Assembly (NCBI GenBank): GCA_023231075.1
Contig: JALNWC010000140.1
Location: 1 to 6,847, forward strand
From: Rhodoferax sp.
GTDB lineage: Bacteria; Pseudomonadota; Gammaproteobacteria; Burkholderiales; Burkholderiaceae_C
Reading direction: 5' to 3'
Length of the DNA: 6,847 nucleotides
A model generated the notes under the pieces. That model saw only the letters and a list, made by a program, of their open reading frames with translations, was not told where the DNA came from and did not search any database. A program made the position numbers and the translations under genes. Position 1 is the stretch's first letter, and the number at the start of each line of letters is the position of its first letter. Of the stretch, positions 1 through 6,830 are shown piece after piece.

Positions 1-53
1 CCCGTGATGCCCTGGGTGATGACCCGGGTGTCTTTGTTGATGTAGATAGACAT
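1..53 (-). CDS. sucD: Succinate-CoA ligase, alpha subunit (N-terminal 17 codons only)
   Basis: Only the first 17 codons are inside the window; the rest lies off the left edge. The translation begins MSIYINKDTRVITQGITG (the last residue from an incomplete codon), which matches the characteristic start of SucD, the CoA-binding alpha subunit carrying the phosphohistidine in ADP-forming succinyl-CoA synthetase (TCA cycle, cytoplasm). A Shine-Dalgarno-like AGGAA (plus-strand 60-64) lies 6 nt before the ATG. The gene follows sucC on the same strand after a 34-bp gap with no terminator-like hairpin, so the two are almost certainly cotranscribed and translated in matching amounts for the alpha/beta complex. 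Identification rests on a short stretch, but the context makes it secure. Confidence 0.93.
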   Translation of the reverse strand, partial: MSIYINKDTRVITQGIT

Positions 54-87
54 TTTTATTTCCTAATCGGTTGGGGACAGGGCTGGC

Positions 88-1251
88 TTATTTGCCGACT
101 GCTTTAACCGCTGCTTGTGCAGCCTCTGCCATGGTGTCCACGGAAATGATCGGCAGGCCGCTCTCAGCCAGCATCTTCTTGCCCAGCTCTTCGTTGGTGC
201 CCTTCATGCGCACGACCAGCGGCACGTTCAGGTTGGTGGCCTTGCAAGCGGTGATGATGCCGGTGGCAATGGTGTCGCACTTCATGATGCCGCCAAAGAT
301 GTTGACCAGAATGGCCTTGACCTTGTCGTTTTTCAGCATGATCTTGAAGGCTTCGGTGACCTTCTCGGGGGTGGCACCGCCGCCCACGTCGAGGAAGTTG
401 GCGGGCTCGGCGCCAAACAGCTTGATGGTGTCCATGGTCGCCATGGCCAGGCCCGCGCCGTTGACCAGGCAGCCGATGTTGCCGTCCAGGCTGATGTAGG
501 CCAGGTCAAACTTGCTGGCTTCGACTTCGGCCGGATCTTCTTCGTCGAGGTCGCGGTAAGCCACGATCTCGGGGTGACGGTACAAGGCGTTGGCGTCAAA
601 GTTGAACTTGGCGTCCAAGGCAATCACATTGCCCTTGCCGTCGCGGTTCAGCGGGTTGATTTCAACCAGGGACGCGTCGGTGTCCATGTAGCACTTGTAG
701 AGCTTCTGGAAGATGTCCACGGCCTGTGCCGTCGAGTCGGCCGGCATGCCAATGGCGTCGGCAATCTTCCTGGCTTGTTCGTCACCCAGACCGCTCAACG
801 GATTGATGTACTCGGTGATGATCTTTTCGGGGGTGGAATGCGCCACTTCCTCGATGTCCATGCCGCCCTCGGAGGAGGCGATGAAGGCCACCTTTTGCGT
901 GGCGCGGTCCGTCACCACGGAGACGTAGTATTCCTTCTGGATGTCGGCGCCGTCTTCGATGTAGAGGCGGCGCACCTTCTGGCCTTCGGGGCCGGTCTGG
1001 TGGGTCTTGAGCTGCATGCCCAGGATGTCACCGGCCAGGCGCTTGACGTCTTCAATGGTCTTGGCCACCTTGACACCGCCGCCCTTGCCACGGCCCCCGG
1101 CGTGGATCTGCGCCTTGACGACCCAGACCGGGCCGCCGAGTTTTTGCGCGGCTTCCACCGCTTCTTGAACGGTGAACGCTGCAATGCCGCGAGGCACTGG
1201 CACACCAAATTGACGCAAGATTTCCTTGCCTTGGTACTCGTGAATTTTCAT
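88..1251 (-). CDS. sucC: Succinate-CoA ligase (ADP-forming), beta subunit
   Basis: This is the nucleotide-binding beta subunit of succinyl-CoA synthetase, which interconverts succinyl-CoA plus ADP/Pi and succinate plus CoA plus ATP in the TCA cycle. The 387-residue product is close to the usual 388. The N-terminal ATP-grasp part begins MKIHEYQGKE. It carries K46 and the glycine-rich loop at 53-59 (GRGKGGG), plus the metal-binding E197 and N199 in EINP and D213. The C-terminal ligase part has VNGAGLAM (263-270), DVGGGATPEKV (288-298) and NIFGGI (317-322), the regions that meet the alpha subunit and its phosphohistidine. All expected positions align with the E. coli protein from memory. The ATG is preceded by a weak GAGAG about 10 nt upstream. 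The gene lies divergent to argC, so its promoter must be in 1252-1413. No truncation or missing residue was seen. Confidence 0.98.
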   Translation of the reverse strand: MKIHEYQGKEILRQFGVPVPRGIAAFTVQEAVEAAQKLGGPVWVVKAQIHAGGRGKGGGVKVAKTIEDVKRLAGDILGMQLKTHQTGPEGQKVRRLYIEDGADIQKEYYVSVVTDRATQKVAFIASSEGGMDIEEVAHSTPEKIITEYINPLSGLGDEQARKIADAIGMPADSTAQAVDIFQKLYKCYMDTDASLVEINPLNRDGKGNVIALDAKFNFDANALYRHPEIVAYRDLDEEDPAEVEASKFDLAYISLDGNIGCLVNGAGLAMATMDTIKLFGAEPANFLDVGGGATPEKVTEAFKIMLKNDKVKAILVNIFGGIMKCDTIATGIITACKATNLNVPLVVRMKGTNEELGKKMLAESGLPIISVDTMAEAAQAAVKAVGK

Positions 1252-1367
1252 GAGCTGTTTCTCTCAGGAATGAATGATGGATAGCCGTCTGATTTGTCCA
1301 ACAGGGCAGCATCAGGGACACCGTGCGAAGCAACCCCGGACTGTATCATGCTGCAATGCGGCAAGCT

Positions 1368-1388
1368 GTTGCTTGTCTTACAAGCAAC
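1368..1388. repeat. Perfect 9+9 bp inverted repeat in the sucC/argC divergent region
   Basis: GTTGCTTGT (1368-1376) and its exact reverse complement ACAAGCAAC (1380-1388) flank the 3-nt centre CTT. It lies 25 bp before the argC ATG and 116 bp before the sucC ATG, in the only non-coding stretch between the two divergent genes (1252-1413). A possible argC -10 hexamer, TATCAT, lies at 1344-1349, though without a good -35. If it is real, the repeat falls in the argC 5' leader and would form a hairpin in the mRNA. A dyad-symmetric protein-binding site is equally possible. It does not look like an intrinsic terminator, since no T-run follows directly in either direction. It does not match the E. 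coli ARG-box consensus. No other confident element was seen in this gap. Confidence 0.6.
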
Positions 1389-1413
1389 TCACTTTTCGGG
1401 AATCGATCTCACC

Positions 1414-2349
1414 ATGCAAAAAATCTTCATCGACGGCGAAGCGGGCACCACCGGTCTGCAGATTCGCGAACGCCTGCAAACCCTGCCCGGCGTCGAGCTC
1501 ATCAGCATTGCGCCCGAGCTGCGCAAAGACGCCGGCGCCAAGCGCGACCTGATGGCGCGGGCCGATCTGGTGGTGCTGTGCCTGCACGACGAGGCGGCGA
1601 TCGAGTCGGTGGCGATGATCGACGCGCTGGAAAAAAGCTCGGGCCGGGCCGGCCCCAAAATCATTGACGCATCGACCGCGCACCGCACGGCACCGGGCTG
1701 GGTCTATGGTTTCCCTGAGCTGGCAGCCGGACAGCGTGAGGCGATTCAGCGCGCGCGCCGGGTGGCGAATCCGGGCTGTTATGCCACCGGTGCCATTGCG
1801 CTGCTGCGGCCCTTGATTGATGCCGGTCTGATCCCGGTCGATTTCCCCCTGTGCCTGCCTTCGGTCAGCGGGTATTCGGGCGGTGGCCGGCCCATGATCG
1901 AGGCCTACGAACAGGGCACGGCACCGGCCTTCGAGCTCTATGGCCTGGGTTTGAAGCACAAGCACATTCCGGAAATCATGGCCCTGACCGGCCTGACGCG
2001 CCGCCCCCTGTTTGTGCCCTCGGTCGGCAACTTCAGGCAGGGCATGCTGGTGCAAGTGCCGTTGCACCTGGACCTGCTGCCGGGCCGCCCCGGCGCCGAC
2101 GATTTGCATCAGGCCCTGGCCCGGCATTACGCCAACAGTGAATGGGTCTCCGTCTTGCCGGCCACGCCGGACAACAAGCTCGATGCGGTGGCGCTGGCCG
2201 ACACCAACCAGCTGGAACTGCGCGTCTTTGCCAACCGTGGCGCCGACGATGGTTTTCAGCACGCGGTGCTGGTGGCGCGGCTGGACAACCTGGGCAAGGG
2301 TGCGAGCGGTGCGGCGGTGCAGAACCTGCAGTTGATGCTGGGGCTGTAA
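1414..2349 (+). CDS. argC: N-acetyl-gamma-glutamyl-phosphate reductase, short (type 2) form
   Basis: ArgC reduces N-acetyl-gamma-glutamyl phosphate to N-acetylglutamate semialdehyde with NADPH, in arginine/ornithine synthesis. The 311-residue product starts MQKIFIDGEAGTTG, a dinucleotide-binding loop (residues 7-14). It has the active-site cysteine C122 in ANPGCYATG (118-126), the substrate-loop motif SGYSGGG (152-158), KHKHIPEI (181-188) with the likely catalytic histidine, and GKGASGAAVQN near the C-terminus (294-304). Its length and the GEAGTTG start fit the shorter family (TIGR01851-like) rather than the roughly 340-residue common form. The frame is open upstream to 1294, but those residues do not resemble the family, and the chosen ATG puts the Rossmann strand at the N-terminus. 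The Shine-Dalgarno is weak (GGGAA, about 11 nt upstream). The gene is single, divergent from sucC and convergent with recX, not in an arginine operon here. Confidence 0.95.
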   Translation: MQKIFIDGEAGTTGLQIRERLQTLPGVELISIAPELRKDAGAKRDLMARADLVVLCLHDEAAIESVAMIDALEKSSGRAGPKIIDASTAHRTAPGWVYGFPELAAGQREAIQRARRVANPGCYATGAIALLRPLIDAGLIPVDFPLCLPSVSGYSGGGRPMIEAYEQGTAPAFELYGLGLKHKHIPEIMALTGLTRRPLFVPSVGNFRQGMLVQVPLHLDLLPGRPGADDLHQALARHYANSEWVSVLPATPDNKLDAVALADTNQLELRVFANRGADDGFQHAVLVARLDNLGKGASGAAVQNLQLMLGL

Positions 2350-2376
2350 CACGCCAAGTGGGGCTGGGGGCGGCGC

Positions 2377-2826
2377 TCAGTCGTCATCGCCTCCCGACAC
2401 CAGCCGGTGAATGGTGTCACCGCCAAAACCCCGGCTGGCCAGAAAACGCATTTGTTTGACACGCTCAGCCGCATCCTGCGCTGGGTGGTCAAATTTCTTT
2501 TGCCACACCGCCCGGGCGCGGGCCAGTTCGGTGCTGCGCAGGTCCGCCACGGCATCCGCCACCGCTTGCGCATCCAGGCCTTTGGCTTGTAGTTCCTGCT
2601 TGATGCGCGAAGCGCCGAGTTTGGCGGCGCGCCGGTTGAGCACCGACTCGACCACCCGTTGCGCGCTGATGAAGCCCTTGGCCTCCAGCTCGTCGAGCGC
2701 CAGCGCCAGACTGCCGGGCTCCTCCTCAAAACGCTGCAATTTGCGCTCCAGCTCGGTGCGCGAATGCTCCCGGCCGCTGAGCAGGCGCAGGGCACGGCCT
2801 TTGAGCGAGGGCTGCTCGAAAGCCAT
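2377..2826 (-). CDS. recX: Regulatory protein RecX (RecA inhibitor)
   Basis: RecX binds RecA filaments and limits their growth, restraining strand exchange and SOS signalling. The 149-residue product shows the all-helical RecX pattern: an N-terminal LxxREHSRTELERKL segment (about 15-30), then AKGFIS (49-54), a central LGASRIKQELQAKGL segment (70-84), and a C-terminal KQMRFLASRGFGGDTIHRLV segment (124-143). The tail is acidic (DDD). The ATG comes 5 bp after the recA stop. No Shine-Dalgarno is visible in the preceding 20 nt, so translation probably depends on ribosomes finishing recA. The 3' end lies 27 bp from that of convergent argC, and no terminator hairpin is visible between them. Both position and sequence support the call. 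Confidence 0.95.
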   Translation of the reverse strand: MAFEQPSLKGRALRLLSGREHSRTELERKLQRFEEEPGSLALALDELEAKGFISAQRVVESVLNRRAAKLGASRIKQELQAKGLDAQAVADAVADLRSTELARARAVWQKKFDHPAQDAAERVKQMRFLASRGFGGDTIHRLVSGGDDD

Positions 2827-2831
2827 GGCCG

Positions 2832-3914
<1,083 letters not shown>

Positions 3915-3970
3915 GGCTTTTCTCCTGGGGGTTGAGGTTGATGGCTAACAGCTTGGAAGAGGTGCATCCT

Positions 3971-3986
3971 CTGGTTTTAACAACAG
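3971..3986 (-). promoter_or_regulatory. Candidate LexA operator B (recA-proximal)
   Basis: Read toward recA the site is CTGTTGTTAAAACCAG, that is CTGT-N8-CCAG, against the E. coli-type LexA consensus CTGT-N8-ACAG. CTG-N10-CAG is exact and the centre is AT-rich. It ends 57 bp before the recA ATG and is separated from a second similar site (3988-4003) by a single base. The second half-site deviates at one base. It could be a weaker partner site or chance, because CTG/CAG triplets are common in this GC-rich genome. Confidence 0.4.
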
Positions 3987-3987
3987 G

Positions 3988-4003
3988 CTGGATGCTTGAA
4001 CAG
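3988..4003 (-). promoter_or_regulatory. lexA box: Candidate LexA operator A (SOS box) of recA
   Basis: Read toward recA, the 20 bases from 4005 to 3986 are TACTGTTCAAGCATCCAGCC. The first half-site TACTGT is perfect, the central AGCAT matches the E. coli recA operator as I recall it, and CAG is kept in the second half: about 14 of 20 positions agree with that operator. RecA genes in betaproteobacteria are commonly LexA-repressed through CTGT-N8-ACAG boxes. A clear recA -35/-10 pair could not be assigned around it. The site also overlaps the -35 of a possible promoter on the other strand (3996-4025). Confidence 0.55.
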
Positions 4004-4025
4004 TAGTTTAAGGCGCTTGTTTAAT
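3996..4025 (+). promoter_or_regulatory. Possible sigma-70 promoter for the MarR-type gene
   Basis: TTGAAC (3996-4001) and TTTAAT (4020-4025, five of six to TATAAT) are separated by 18 bp, a plausible sigma-70 pair reading toward 4069. Transcription would begin near 4032 and leave a leader of about 37 nt. The -35 hexamer overlaps candidate LexA operator A. A competing -10, TACTAT (4057-4062), has no convincing -35. Confidence 0.4.
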
Positions 4026-4042
4026 CTCGTAAATCTATTTTT

Positions 4043-4061
4043 TAGTCAATTTGGTTTACTA
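4043..4061. promoter_or_regulatory. Imperfect palindrome before the MarR-type gene, possible autoregulatory operator
   Basis: TAGTCAA (4043-4049) and TTTACTA (4055-4061) form an inverted repeat matching at 6 of 7 positions around the 5-bp centre TTTGG. It ends 7 bp before the ATG at 4069 in an AT-rich stretch. MarR-family dimers usually bind 16-20 bp imperfect palindromes near their own promoter, so size and place fit autoregulation. This is inference from position and symmetry. Confidence 0.4.
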
Positions 4062-4068
4062 TTTGCGC

Positions 4069-4542
4069 ATGACAGCGATTCCCCTTGACACGCCCTGGCG
4101 CCAGGCCCACATGGGCTATTGGCTGGCCCAGGCCTCGGCCCGTTTTGACAGGCGCGTGCTGGCACTGATGGCGGCCAATGACAGCATGCCACTGGCCCTG
4201 GCCAACCTGGCTGCACGCGGCCACCTGACGGCCTCGCACGTGCACATCACCCGGCACCTGGCTTTGGCGGGCTCACGCCTGACCGACCTGGCGGCTTGCG
4301 CGGGGGTCAGCAAACAGGCCATGGGCAAGCTGGTGGACCAATGCGAGGCCTGGGGGCTGGTGCAGCGCCAGCCCGACTTGCGCGATGCCCGCGCCTGCCT
4401 GGTGGTGTTCAGCCCGGCGGGCCTGAGCTGGTTGCAGGCTTTCCAAGAGGCCGTGACACAGGCGCAAACTGAACTGCAGGAGGCTGTGGGCCAGCAAGTA
4501 GCCACCGTGATGGCGCTCGGACTGGAAGCTTATGCCGCCTAG
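4069..4542 (+). CDS. MarR-family winged-helix transcriptional regulator
   Basis: The 157-residue product has MarR-family length and architecture. It has helical dimerisation ends (about 10-50 and 118-155) around a winged helix-turn-helix: SRLTDLAACAGVSKQAMGKL (69-88) as the HTH, QCEAWGLVQRQ closing it, and a wing containing PDLRDARACLVVFSPAG (102-118). That wing keeps the D-x-R-D/A-R pattern of MarR proteins. Such dimers usually repress neighbouring genes until a small ligand or oxidant is sensed; the ligand is not predictable here. Cysteines lie at 77, 92 and 110, but there is no N-terminal OhrR-type sensing cysteine. The ATG is preferred over an in-frame TTG at 4051, which lies inside the palindrome. 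Neither start has a Shine-Dalgarno. It is divergent from recA and 68 bp before a two-component pair, so its targets may include itself or that pair. Confidence 0.85.
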   Translation: MTAIPLDTPWRQAHMGYWLAQASARFDRRVLALMAANDSMPLALANLAARGHLTASHVHITRHLALAGSRLTDLAACAGVSKQAMGKLVDQCEAWGLVQRQPDLRDARACLVVFSPAGLSWLQAFQEAVTQAQTELQEAVGQQVATVMALGLEAYAA

Positions 4543-4610
4543 AATGCATGAAAAAAATAACGATTCAGCGAGAATTTTTCAACCGACTGACCCCCAACGA
4601 GGAGACCTTG

Positions 4611-5285
4611 ATGCGCATTTTGATTGCCGAGGACGACCAGGTTCTGGCTGATGGCTTGTTACGCACCTTGCGCAGCTCGGGTGCCGCCGTCGACCATGTG
4701 GCCAGCGGCAGCGAGGCCGACGCCGCACTCCTGACCAACACCGAATTTGACCTGCTGATTCTGGACCTCGGGCTGCCCATAATGCACGGTCTGGAGGTGC
4801 TCAAGCGCCTGCGCGCCCGCGGCTCATCGCTGCCGGTGCTGATCCTGACCGCCGCCGACAGCGTCGAGGAGCGCGTCAAGGGGCTGGACTACGGCGCCGA
4901 CGACTACATGGCCAAACCCTTCAGCCTGCAGGAACTCGAGGCCCGGGTGCGTGCCCTGAGCCGGCGCGGCATGGGCGCAGCCAGCAGCACCATCAAGCAC
5001 GGGCCATTGATTTATGACCAGGGCGGGCACGTGGCCAGCATCGACGGCGTCATGGTGGAACTGTCCGCGCGCGAGCTGGGCTTGCTGGAAGTGCTGTTGC
5101 AGCGCGCCGGCCGCCTGGTCAGCAAGGACCAGCTGGTGGAGCGCCTGTGCGAATGGGGCGAAGAGGTGAGCAACAACGCCATCGAGGTCTACATCCACCG
5201 CTTGCGCAAGAAAATCGAAAAAGGCCCGATCCGCATCGCCACCGTGCGCGGTCTGGGCTATTGCCTGGAAAAGATCCCCGGCTAG
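4611..5285 (+). CDS. Two-component response regulator, OmpR class (TctD/QseB-like)
   Basis: This is a DNA-binding response regulator, activated by phosphorylation from the kinase that follows. The 224-residue product has a receiver domain (1-115) with acidic residues D8/D9, phosphoacceptor D52 in LLILDLGLP, T80 in VLILTA and K102 in AKPF. An OmpR-type winged helix follows (about 126-221), with LSARELGLLEVLL (151-163), recognition helix NNAIEVYIHRLRKKIE (188-203) and the terminal hairpin VRGLGYCL (212-219). The ATG at 4611 is preferred over an in-frame ATG at 4548. It has GGAG 7 nt upstream and puts the receiver strand MRILIAEDD at the N-terminus as in the family. The preceding 68 bp contain TAGAAT (4540-4545) as a possible -10 without a good -35, so a promoter of its own is uncertain. 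The regulon is unknown. Confidence 0.93.
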   Translation: MRILIAEDDQVLADGLLRTLRSSGAAVDHVASGSEADAALLTNTEFDLLILDLGLPIMHGLEVLKRLRARGSSLPVLILTAADSVEERVKGLDYGADDYMAKPFSLQELEARVRALSRRGMGAASSTIKHGPLIYDQGGHVASIDGVMVELSARELGLLEVLLQRAGRLVSKDQLVERLCEWGEEVSNNAIEVYIHRLRKKIEKGPIRIATVRGLGYCLEKIPG

Positions 5286-5298
5286 ACCGTTTGTCGTG

Positions 5299-6744
5299 AT
5301 GGTCAATCCGCGCGAGCAGCGCTCGCTGTTTGGTGAAATCCTGGACTGGATGCTCACGCCGCTGCTGTTGCTGTGGCCGCTGAGCCTGGTCATGACCTGG
5401 CTGGTGGCGCAGAACATTGCCGGCAAGCCGTTTGACCGCGCCCTCGAATACAACGTCCGGGCCATGGCGCAACTGATCACCCTCCAGAACGAACGCGCCC
5501 GGTTTACCTTGCCCCGGCCGGCGCGCGAATTGCTGCGCGCCGATGATTCGGACACCGTGTACTACCAGGTGCTGGGTCCGCGCAGCGAACTGCTCAGCGG
5601 CGAACGTGACCTGCCTGCCCCACCGGCGATTGAGCCCGTGGTGCTCGACGAGGTTCGCATTCGTGATGACGTGGTCAAGGGCTTTGATGTCAAGGTCGCC
5701 TACCTTTGGGTGAGCTTGCCGATCCCCGACAGCAAGCCCGCCCTGGTCCAGGTGGCCGAAACCCTGGAAAAACGTTCGGTGCTGGCCACCGAAATCGTCA
5801 AGGGCGTGATGCTGCCGCAGTTTGTCATCCTGCCGCTGGCGGTGTTGCTGGTGTGGCTGGCGCTGGTGCAGTCGCTCAAGCCCCTGCACCAACTCGAAGA
5901 GCGCATCCGCGCCCGCAAACCCGACGACCTGAGCCCGATTGACGCGCAATTCGTGCCCATGGAGGTGGCGCCCCTGGTGGAGTCGGTCAACGACCTGCTG
6001 TTGCGCCTGACCGACTCGATTGCCACCCAGAAACGGTTCCTGACCGATGCGGCGCACCAGCTGAAAACGCCGCTGGCCGGGCTGCGCATGCAAGCCGAGA
6101 TCGCCCAGCGCGAGGGCGCCAGTGCCGAGGACCTGAAGCACTATTTGCGCCAGATTGGCCGCGCCAGCATTCGCGCCACCCACAGCGTCAATCAGCTGCT
6201 GGCGCTGGCGCGCGCCGAGAGCAGTGGCGCGGCCATGCCCCGGGTGGTCTGCGACCTGGCCGAACTGACCATGTCGGTGGTGCGCGACTGCGTGCCCCGC
6301 GCCCTGGAAAAACACATTGATCTGGGCTACGAAGGCACCCAGCCCGGCACGCCCGGTTGCACCGTGCTGGGCAACCCGACCCTGCTCAAGGAAATGATCC
6401 GCAACCTGGTGGACAACGCCATCAACTACACCCCGTCGAGCCGGGAAAACCCGGGTGTGATCACGGTGCGTGTGCTCACCGACCCCTTTGGCCAGACCCT
6501 GGTGCTGCAGGTGGAAGACTCCGGCCCCGGCGTGCCCGAGACCGAGCGTGAACTGATTTTTCAGCCCTTTTACCGTGCCCTGGGGACCGAGGCCGACGGC
6601 TCCGGCCTCGGTCTGCCGATCGTTCTTGAAATTGCCCAGCAACATCAGGCCAGCGTCAGCCTGGAAGAAACCCACCCCGGCCAGACACCCGCTGGCGCCC
6701 GTTTTATGGTGCGCTTCAGCGCCCTGGGGGCCGAGCCGGCTTAA
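5299..6744 (+). CDS. Two-component sensor histidine kinase, TctE-like
   Basis: This is an inner-membrane sensor kinase partnering the regulator encoded 13 bp upstream. The 481-residue product has a first membrane segment (about 19-37, MLTPLLLLWPLSLVMTW), then a periplasmic region of about 130 residues resembling the 2CSK_N sensor of TctE/QseC-type kinases. A second membrane segment (about 171-190) and a HAMP-like linker (191-243) follow. The dimerisation/phosphoacceptor helix has H253 in DAAHQLKTPLAGL, and the ATPase domain has the N box NLVDNAINYT (369-378), G1 DSGPGV (407-412), F box FQPFYR (421-426) and G2 GSGLGL (434-439). All catalytic motifs are intact. Translation may start at this ATG or the adjacent GTG at 5296; no Shine-Dalgarno is seen, which suggests coupling to the preceding gene. 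TctE relatives often sense carboxylates, but no tctC/tctAB gene lies in the window, so the signal is unknown. Confidence 0.93.
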   Translation: MVNPREQRSLFGEILDWMLTPLLLLWPLSLVMTWLVAQNIAGKPFDRALEYNVRAMAQLITLQNERARFTLPRPARELLRADDSDTVYYQVLGPRSELLSGERDLPAPPAIEPVVLDEVRIRDDVVKGFDVKVAYLWVSLPIPDSKPALVQVAETLEKRSVLATEIVKGVMLPQFVILPLAVLLVWLALVQSLKPLHQLEERIRARKPDDLSPIDAQFVPMEVAPLVESVNDLLLRLTDSIATQKRFLTDAAHQLKTPLAGLRMQAEIAQREGASAEDLKHYLRQIGRASIRATHSVNQLLALARAESSGAAMPRVVCDLAELTMSVVRDCVPRALEKHIDLGYEGTQPGTPGCTVLGNPTLLKEMIRNLVDNAINYTPSSRENPGVITVRVLTDPFGQTLVLQVEDSGPGVPETERELIFQPFYRALGTEADGSGLGLPIVLEIAQQHQASVSLEETHPGQTPAGARFMVRFSALGAEPA

Positions 6745-6760
6745 CGTGAAAGAACACGCA

Positions 6761-6830
6761 TGTCATGCCGGACTCGATCCGGCATCCATGAATTCGGAGC
6801 CATGGATTGCGGATCAAGTCCGCAATGACA
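6761..6830. repeat. 70-bp palindromic element, REP-doublet (REPIN)-like
   Basis: Two 30-bp arms (6761-6790 and 6801-6830) in inverted orientation match at 25 of 30 positions around a 10-bp centre. Each arm contains its own perfect 8-bp hairpin with a 5-nt loop: ATGCCGGA/TCCGGCAT (6765-6772, 6778-6785) and ATTGCGGA/TCCGCAAT (6806-6813, 6819-6826). The outer ends TGTCAT/ATGACA and the inner ends ATCCATG/CATGGAT also pair perfectly, so the strand can fold as one long hairpin or as a cloverleaf. It starts 16 bp after the kinase stop codon, a usual place for REP-type dispersed repeats. No T-run follows, so it is not a classic intrinsic terminator. The rest of 6745-6847 shows nothing recognisable. 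Copy number in the genome cannot be seen from here. Confidence 0.75.

Noticed and set aside
115..1284. Long plus-strand open frame opposite sucC
   Set aside because: It is the antisense shadow of a clear SucC gene; the predicted protein is rich in Gly/His/Val/Asp with no recognisable domain, as expected from GC-rich codon bias.
1294..1413. Upstream extension of argC by 40 residues
   Set aside because: The added residues cover the palindrome and a possible promoter and do not resemble ArgC; the Rossmann strand begins at 1414.
1378..2352. 324-codon minus-strand open frame opposite argC
   Set aside because: Composition is Arg/Gln/His-rich without family resemblance, while the plus strand encodes a complete ArgC with its active-site motifs.
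2350..2376. Possible bidirectional terminator between argC and recX
   Set aside because: The 27 bp are G-rich without a self-complementary stem or T-run on either strand.
3958..3972. AGAGG-TGCAT-CCTCT hairpin in the recA leader
   Set aside because: It is a perfect but only 5-bp stem without a T-run; too short to assign a role, and such stems arise by chance often.
4548..4610. Earlier in-frame ATG extending the response regulator by 21 residues
   Set aside because: The extension is unlike any receiver domain, and the downstream ATG has a good GGAG ribosome site and the standard MRILIAEDD start.
5119..6675. 518-codon minus-strand open frame opposite the regulator and kinase
   Set aside because: It runs across the ends of two well-supported genes; its translation is a low-complexity His/Gln/Gly/Arg mix without motifs, a typical antisense frame in high-GC DNA.
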